NCBI GenBank assembly: GCA_029215795.1
Contig: JARDYH010000004.1
Span: 110,504,001 to 110,568,000, forward strand
Origin: Anniella stebbinsi
Taxonomy: Eukaryota > Chordata > Lepidosauria > Squamata > Anniellidae
DNA length: 64,000 bases
Direction of reading: 5' to 3'
Under the pieces are notes generated by a model, which saw only the letters and a program-made list of their open reading frames with translations, searched no databases and had not been told where the DNA came from. Positions 57,626 to 64,000 of the stretch are shown in pieces (position 1 is the first letter of the stretch; every line of letters begins with the position of its first letter). Both the position numbers and the translations under genes were made by a program.

Positions 57626-58199
57626 GCTATATATTTATATAGTATTTAAATCTATATATACTATCATCAGTGTAGATTATATTTTAGGAAACTTTGTAAA
57701 CAAAAAACTGAAGTCCCTGCCCCGAAGGACATCATCATAATATAGAATTGAAAGCAACCTGACCACAATCAACAAAATAGAAAAAAATGCCGTAGTCATT
57801 CTGCAGAACTATACTTCTGGCAGATGTTTATGCAAACCTGTGCCTCACACATACTGGGTAATAACTGGTACTAGCTAGAGTTTTGTAGAATAGGGCCCCA
57901 AAGAAAATAGAGGAATTACCCCAGAGAGTGCTGTTAAGGGCCTAAATATACACACAGTTGAAATGTTATTTTCATTACAATATTTATGCTGGAAACTGCA
58001 ACTAATGGGACCAATATGCTTGGGATTAAGCATTTTATGCAAAGGCAGACAGAATTTTCAGTACCCATAAGACGCCGTTGGAATATTTACGATAACCACG
58101 ACTAGAAAACCTGTGCAGAAATTTGATTTCTAAAAATTGCCTACAGAAAGGCAGTCTTTAACTTGATTTTCATGAGTGTTACAGGGTGAATGCATACAC
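57626..58199. other. Stretch without a recognised gene
   Basis: Unique-looking AT-rich DNA with no coding or repeat signal. Confidence 0.45.
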
Positions 58200-58433
58200 A
58201 ATGGCTGAATTCGGACAACACGATAGTCAATGGTGGGGTAATAATCAACTTTACAGTTGTTCATCTAGGGGGTACTCCCCATACAACATGGTAATAAATA
58301 ATCAACTGTGGTGTGGATTAGGATCAGCGCTGAGTTGACTATGGCAGCATTCGGACGACACGATAGTCAATACAACTGACGATTGTTCCCCCCTCCCCCC
58401 AGTTGCTTATTGTGTCGTCCGAATTCAGCCAAT
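58200..58433. mobile_element. MITE family B, copy 3
   Basis: A 228-bp element (58203-58430) starting GGCTGAATTCGGACAACACG and ending GTCGTCCGAATTCAGCC, with flanking AAT on both sides (58200-58202 and 58431-58433). It is the best-preserved of the three copies. Confidence 0.9.
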
Positions 58434-59107
58434 TTATCAAGCGATAAATTACTAGAATATGCAAGTAAATGAAATTATCCAAACATGCATGCAACCGTGT
58501 GCTATCATCCAGATTTGGCTCCAGGTTTGGGACAGCTCTTGGCTAAGGTGCCCTAGGTGGTTCCCCATCTCTGTGGGGCTCTGTCCCCATTTGCAATCCA
58601 TGGGAGTTTAGTCATTTCGTAGAGGGAGAGCACAAAGGGTGTGGAAGATGCTGTTTGGAGAGAGCAGGTGAAGAGGCAGGGACAACAAAGAGCAAGAGCA
58701 TCAGGACCAGGAAGTCTGAGAGAGCAGCAGTGGGGCCCCTGCAGGTGCTCAACCATGTCTACCCCTGAAACCAGCCCTACCATCCACCTTTATCTTTTGC
58801 CCAGTAGTGAGAAGAGTTTTACCACTCCTGCTTCCCAGATTTCTCAACAGGGGAGGTAAGTGTGGTGAAATTCTCATCACTGCTTTACATTTTCAGAAGG
58901 CTGGCTTATCAAGTGGTTACATGCACACCACGGTAAGCAACCATTTGCTGAATGGCCATCTCTAAACTATACGCAATGGCACACTTCCCATATTGTGCAT
59001 TCTAGTGTTTCTTGAATGTTCATTTTTGTTTTTGTTTTAATGTGCAAGCAGAAAGCAATTCCACATGCATGGAAGCAGTTACTGAAACATTCAAAACTGT
59101 GACCGTT
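58434..59107. other. Stretch without a recognised gene
   Basis: No coding frame with a recognisable domain and no repeat family is seen. Confidence 0.45.
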
Positions 59108-59322
59108 TGGGGAGGAACCATAGTACAGTGGTACAGCACCTGCTTGGCATGCTGAAAGTCTCAGGTTCAATCCTGATTAGTCCAGTTAGAAGAATCAGGT
59201 AGCAAGTGATGGGAAAGGCCTCTGCCCAAGACCTTTGGAGAGCCACTGTCCATCAGAGTGGACAATCCTGGGCCTGTTGGACAAATACTCTGACCCGCTA
59301 CAAAGCAGCGTCCTATGATTCT
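59108..59322 (+). mobile_element. tRNA-derived SINE
   Basis: An A-box-like TAGTACAGTGG (59121-59131) and a B-box-like GGTTCAATCC (59164-59173) are present in the right order. The body and tail, ending GCAGCGTCCTATGATTCT, match the family. It is directly followed by a second SINE. Confidence 0.82.
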
Positions 59323-59326
59323 TTAT

Positions 59327-59510
59327 GGAAGGGCTGTGGCTGAGTGAATAGACCACAGACTCTACAAAGAGACGGTCCCAGGTTCAATCCCCAGCATCTT
59401 CCAGTAGGACTGGAAAAATCCCTGCCTGAAACCCTGGAGAGTCACTGCTAGTAGACAATACTGAGCTAGATGGATGATTAATCTGACTTCAGTTCTTATG
59501 AACATGTTAA
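59327..59510 (+). mobile_element. tRNA-derived SINE
   Basis: The head GGAAGGGCTGTGGCTGAGTG and a B-box-like GGTTCAATCC (59391-59400) are followed by the family body CCTGCCTGAAACCCTGGAGA and the tail ACTGAGCTAGATGGATGATT. It has the same orientation as the SINE just upstream. Confidence 0.82.
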
Positions 59511-59717
59511 GTATTTGCTCACCATTATCAAGCATTCAAAATATATTTCAAAAGGAAACGTTGACTATTTATTTAGCTCCAGCAACAGTCCCTGCATAAT
59601 TAGGGGTTGGGGGACCATGAACAAGAACTAGCTTTGTATTCTTACTTGCCCATGGGATCTTTCAGGCTCTTGAGATCTATTTCTACATCTAACTTCTCCC
59701 TTGAAATATTGGATATT

Positions 59718-59718
59718 A

Positions 59719-59755
<37 letters not shown>
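59718..59755. repeat. (AAT)n microsatellite
   Basis: An uninterrupted AAT trinucleotide run of about 12 units. Confidence 0.95.
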
Positions 59756-60476
59756 TCCTGCTTTGCCTTTGGAAATCTCAGACTAACTTTAATTGGGCTC
59801 CCAGAGGTATACCACTGAGCCATTCCCCAGGGCCACACTCTCTTAGCTTCACCAGTGCTATAGAATTAGGAGGACATGTCAGACCTAGCCCGGCCATCAC
59901 ATAGGGCATCCATGTGTCTTTTCCCTTTTTCCTTTTCTATATTCATACTGTGGATTTCACTGTGGTACCCAGGTTTTCTGGAAAGACTCACTGCCCTGAT
60001 GACAAATGAGCAACACCTGTCTCATAGAATTCCTCCGTGTGTGTGTCACTCTTCTCTACTTGTATTCATCTGATTTGCATCTATAAACAGCACAAGTGAC
60101 CTGAGATAACAGACTGTTCTTCAATGGAAACCTGCTCCCCACAAGTCTGTGAAGCTACACACCATAGCCTAGACGTACCTATGCAAGCAAGCGTCCTTGC
60201 TCCAGTTTCTCTGGATCACTGCAGACAATGATTCAACTTGGCTCTCATCCATGTCACCTGGGAGATGCACTTCAAACCAAAGAAGATATAAAATTGCCCC
60301 GCAAAGAAACAAAATGAACAAGTTCAGGAATAGAATTCTATGACAGCCATTCTCCTGTGTGCCAGAAACTGTGATGATTATTTATACAAGGAGGCAATGT
60401 TTTCTGCCAGCTAACTGGCAGCCTGCTTTTCTATTCACCACGACGAAGCAAAGAGGTTCTAAAAGACAACTCGGGG
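59756..60476. other. Stretch without a recognised gene
   Basis: Unique-looking DNA with no coding or repeat signal that I can name. Confidence 0.45.
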
Positions 60477-60820
60477 GCAAGGCATAAGGTGACCAGATAA
60501 AATCCAGGGAATTTTATTTATAGAGCAAAGGGAATTTTATTTATAGAGCAAAGGGAATTTCAGCCAGTGTCATTTGTATGCAATTAGTTCCTGGTGAAAT
60601 TCCCTCTTCATCACAACAGTTAAAGTTGCAGGGGCCGTGCCTTCTTTTGTATATGGTCACTCTAGTATAGTGCATGCACCTTTAACTGTTGTGATGAAGA
60701 GGGAATTTCACCAGGAACTAATTGCATACAAATGACACTGGCTGAAATTCCCTTTGCTCTACAACTATTAAAGTTACATGAGCCCTGACCTGGATTTTAT
60801 CTGGTCAGCCTAGCCAGGCA
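60477..60820 (-). mobile_element. hAT-like inverted-dimer MITE, copy 4
   Basis: The element spans about 60485-60812. The flanks GCAAGGCA and GCCAGGCA agree at 7 of 8 positions. The left arm has an internal tandem duplication (TTTTATTTATAGAGCAAAGG, twice, about 60511-60556) that replaces part of the arm. The spacer reads GTCACTCTAGTATAGTGC, so this copy is inverted relative to copies 1-3. Confidence 0.85.
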
Positions 60821-61254
60821 CTCAAGCTAGGGTAAAAGCATCATGTTCCTGTCAAATTCCAAACAAAACTGAACCAGTTGGCCAAGCTTACAGTTGTCTT
60901 AGATCACATTTTTTGAACTTGACAAAAAAAAAAAAGTAGCATGTTAAAAAGTATGCGCTCCTACATAAACTCAAGGGCTCTTGTAGCCATTCTGAACAGT
61001 TGGTTGGTCACTGTAATTATTACTAAGAAATGTCTCTCCTCTTGAGGCTACTTCTAACATGATGTAACGTCTACATCCATATAAAAAGGCATTCAACCTT
61101 CTTGTATATCATCCGAAGTGCTACTCACTTGTGCATGTATTTCCCTGCTGTTTACATGCAGAGTGAAATACAAACATGGACAGAAGTGCCATATCTCCAA
61201 GGGGGTGCTAATGTTCCACAGGCAGTCTCTCAGTCAGCTACACTTCCTGAAATG

Positions 61255-61591
61255 CCAGTAGATAGGGTGACCATATGGAAAGGAGGGCAGGGCTTCTGTA
61301 TCTTTAACAGTTTGCGCAGAAAACGGAATTTCAGCAGATTTTGTTTCTTTGCATGCAGCACTTGGTGAAATTCCCTCTTCATCACAACAGTTAAATCTGC
61401 AAGAGCCCTGCCCTCTTTTGTATCTAGTCAAGAGGGCAGGGCTCCTGCAGATTTAACTGTTGTGATGAAGAAGGAATTTCACCAGGTGCTTCATGCATAC
61501 ATATGACTTTTGCTGAAATTCCCTTTTCAGTACAACTCTTAAAGATAAAGGAGCCCTGTCCTTCTTTTCTTATGGCCCCCCTACCAGAAGA
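61255..61591 (-). mobile_element. hAT-like inverted-dimer MITE, copy 5 (diverged subfamily)
   Basis: The element spans 61263-61583 with end TAGGGTGACCATATGGAAAG. The flanks CCAGTAGA and CCAGAAGA agree at 7 of 8 positions. Its arms use GCAGATTTAACTG and TTTGCGCAGAAAACGG in place of the usual blocks, and the spacer is a shorter palindrome (TCTAGTCAAGAGGGCAGGGC). It represents a separate subfamily. Confidence 0.85.
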
Positions 61592-62025
61592 GGACCTCAA
61601 CCTACAGGAGGCTGAGAAGCACTGTGGAGACTGCAGAGCTGTAAAAAAAAAAAAGTTAAAAGGAAGTACACACTCAATTCAACCACTTGATAATATAATA
61701 TAAAAACCCCACACCCTCAAAGATTCTAAGCAAGGAAATAGCAGAAAACTATAACCTGCTTTCACAGGGGCGGTGAAATGTTCCATGAAATGGGGTGGCA
61801 GCACAGAACTAGTGTGGCTGCCCCACAAGATTAGAACATCTTCCCAGGTGATTTAGTACCCTCCAGCCCTTAATGGCACCAAGCTGGCCATTAGACCCTG
61901 TATTAGATCTGTGTTCTGGTTCTGCAAGGTCCCATCAATCCAATTCTTTTGGTCACTAAGATGAAACAAGCTACTCGTGCAAAAAAGTGACAGTTTATTG
62001 ATAGAAAATGGATTATATATATATA

Positions 62026-62363
62026 GTTCACACTAGGCTGACCAGATAAAATCCAGGTCAGGCCTCATGTAACTTTAACAGTTGTAGAGAAAAGGGAATT
62101 TCAGCCAGGGTTATTTTTGTATGCAATTAGTTGCTAGGGAAATTCCCTCTTCATCACAACAGTTAAAGTTGCAGGGGCCCTGCCTTCTTTTGTATATGGT
62201 CACTCTAGTATAGTGCCTGCAGCTTTAACCGTTGTGATGAAGAGGGAATTTCGCCAGGAACTAATTGCATACAAATGACGCCGGCTGAAATTCCCTTTTC
62301 TCTACAACTGTTAAAGTTACATGAGCCCTGACCTGGATTTTATCTGGTCAGCCTAGTTCACAC
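62026..62363 (-). mobile_element. hAT-like inverted-dimer MITE, copy 6
   Basis: The element spans 62034-62355 and is bracketed by a perfect 8-bp duplication, GTTCACAC (62026-62033 and 62356-62363). This fits the hAT pattern with T at position 2 and A at position 7. The termini TAGGCTGACC and GGTCAGCCTA are exactly inverted. This copy best fixes the element's ends. Confidence 0.92.
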
Positions 62364-62546
62364 CTCTTTCCAGCTAATCAAGTTCTCATAGCTTGGTGTT
62401 TCTCAGGAGCCCCATAATAGACAGAAGCTCTCCCCTGAGCCACAAAAGTTCTCCAGGCTGACTGTGCACATTGCCCCCTGAAGCGAGATCGAAGCACAAA
62501 GCCTGTGGATTGGATCTCATAGGCTCCTCTGCTGGATCCCTCCCTC

Positions 62547-62866
62547 TAGGGTGACCAGATAAAATCCAGGTCAGGGCTCATGTAACTTTAACAGTTGCAG
62601 AGAAAAGGGAATTTCAGCCAGTGTCATTTGTATGTGATTAGTTCCTGGAGAAATTCCCTCTTCATCACAACAGTTAAAGTGGCAGGGGCCCTGCCTTCTT
62701 TTGAATATGGTCACTCTAGTAAAGTGCCTGCACCTTTAACTGTTGTGATGAAGAGAGAATATCACCAGGAACTAATTGCATACAAATGACTCTGGCTGAA
62801 ATTCCCTTTACTCTACAACTGTTAAAGTTACATGAGCCCTGACCTGGATTTTATCTGGTCACCCTA
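62547..62866 (-). mobile_element. hAT-like inverted-dimer MITE, copy 7
   Basis: A full-length copy with ends TAGGGTGACCAGATAAAATC and GGTCACCCTA. The flanks are both CCCTCC-rich, so the 8-bp duplication is compatible but cannot be read unambiguously. Confidence 0.87.
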
Positions 62867-63281
62867 CCCCTCCCTCTCAGGAGCTGACAGGCTATATCCC
62901 TCCCCTGTCTTAGAAGAAGTAGGGGAGGCACTGTGTCTCGCAGGTTCCCAAAGCATCTAGCTTGAGAAGCTAATTGCCTTTCCTAGTGCCTGGTCAGGAA
63001 TGAAAACCTCCCAGCTCATCTTGAGATAAGACTCTATGAGAAAAGGGTGAGATCACTATAAGAGGCCCATCTAAGAAGTGACACAGACTTTAGAAGCTGC
63101 CCTTCAGGGGCCTACCTCAGCCAAAGCCAGCTAAAATCTACTGACTACACTGGTCCACTAGCAGCATTTTGGAACTCTGTGAAGTCCATATTTCTGCTGA
63201 ATAACAAACTCGCTACAGACCCTTCTGGGTAGGGTGATCAATACAAAAGCTTCCTGCCTGAGTATTCAGGGTTCACGTTTT

Positions 63282-63617
63282 CAATTAAATAGGCTGACCA
63301 TCTGAACAGGAGGACAGGGCTCATGTAACTTTAACAGTTGTAGAGAAAAGGGAATTTCAGCCAGTGTCATTTGTATGCTATTAGTTCCTGGCGAAATTCC
63401 CTCTTCATGACAACAGTTAAAGTTGCAGGCACTATACTAGAGTGACCATATACAAAAGAAGGCAGGGCCCCTGCAACTTTAACTGTTATGATGAAGAGGG
63501 AATTTCACCAGGAACTAATTGCATACAAATGACACTGGCTGAAATTCCCTTTTCTCTACAACTGTTAAAGTTACATGAGCCCTGTCTTTCTTTTCAGATG
63601 GTCATCCTAAATTAAAC
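63282..63617 (+). mobile_element. hAT-like inverted-dimer MITE, copy 8
   Basis: The element spans 63290-63609 with left end TAGGCTGACCATCTGAACAG. The flanks share AATTAAA on both sides (7 bases). The spacer orientation is the same as in copies 1-3 and opposite to copies 4-7. Confidence 0.86.
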
Positions 63618-64000
63618 ATCCTCCCATCTACTGTGCTTCCTTTTCCTCACTAGCTGTCATATTAAGATGTTCTCTTCTCCATGCTGCCTGCAAACACAGT
63701 CATCGTCTCTTGGCTGCCTACACTTGTAACCATCTGTTACAATGGCAGTATGCCGAGTTCAAAGGAGTTTGCTTCATTTCTCAAAGACAAGAGATGTTTA
63801 AGAAAGGTTTGGATGGACAAGTGGCAGACAGCTTTGACATCTTTCTACAGACCGGTTTTTCACCTTGAGGCATTTTTTCCTTGTCCTCCTTTGACAAGAT
63901 TACATCTGTTGGCAATCAAGGCCCACAATTTCCCTCAACAAAGTGTTACAGTATAGTGGAAGATCACCAGTATTTTCCACTGCCAAGAGAAAGATTATTT
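63618..64000. other. Window end, no recognised gene
   Basis: No repeat or coding domain is recognised. The 91-codon frame at 63681-63956 has no recognisable motif. Confidence 0.4.

Noticed and set aside
60485..63609. Regularly spaced repeats considered as a CRISPR-like array
   Set aside because: The units are 320-bp transposons with independent 8-bp duplications and mixed orientations in a vertebrate sequence, not short repeats with spacers.

Overview
This window looks like intergenic or intronic DNA from a vertebrate, most probably a squamate reptile (lizard-like). The evidence is the repeat mix: an L1/Tx1-type LINE, an L2-type LINE, CR1-type 3' ends, a tRNA-derived SINE with A and B boxes, and many short hAT-like and other inverted-repeat elements, with AT-rich unique DNA and frequent microsatellites between them. 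I found no host protein-coding gene, no structural RNA gene, no CRISPR array and no operon-like organisation. The only long reading frames belong to retrotransposons. I had no database search, so species, family names and possible host exons are unconfirmed. | Layout. 1-9.3 kb is mostly unique AT-rich DNA with three non-autonomous DNA transposons. 9.3-20 kb holds a SINE, a ~700-bp foldback-like element, a hAT-like element, a CpG-rich element and microsatellites. 20-22.7 kb is a cluster of LINE 3' ends and a complex of nested inverted repeats. 22.7-31.4 kb is sparse, with hAT-like MITEs. 31.4-39.4 kb contains SINEs and CR1-like fragments, plus a repeat-poor stretch at 37.5-38.5 kb that could contain conserved noncoding sequence. 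39.4-44.3 kb is a series of foldback or MITE-like elements. 44.6-50.3 kb is a three-level nest. A CR1-like remnant was entered by an element with ~220-bp terminal inverted arms (perfect 17-bp duplication). That element was then entered by an L1 with an uninterrupted 1280-residue ORF2 (a second perfect 17-bp duplication and a poly-A tail). 51.6-54.0 kb carries another foldback element and an L2 tail. 54.5-57.6 kb is a long L2-type element on the minus strand whose polymerase frame is broken by one stop. 58.2-63.6 kb holds a third copy of MITE family B, two SINEs in a row, and a dense cluster of five copies of a 320-bp inverted-dimer hAT-like MITE. | How the parts relate. The L1 ORF2 encodes endonuclease, reverse transcriptase and a Cys/His C-terminal motif, but no ORF1 lies beside it. 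The L2 element is damaged at a catalytic endonuclease position, at the polymerase YADD box and by a stop, so it is probably dead. The MITEs carry no transposase and would depend on enzymes encoded elsewhere. The strongest points are the dated nest at 44.6-50.3 kb, the ORF1-less L1, the inverted-dimer MITE with 8-bp duplications, and MITE family B with 3-bp duplications.
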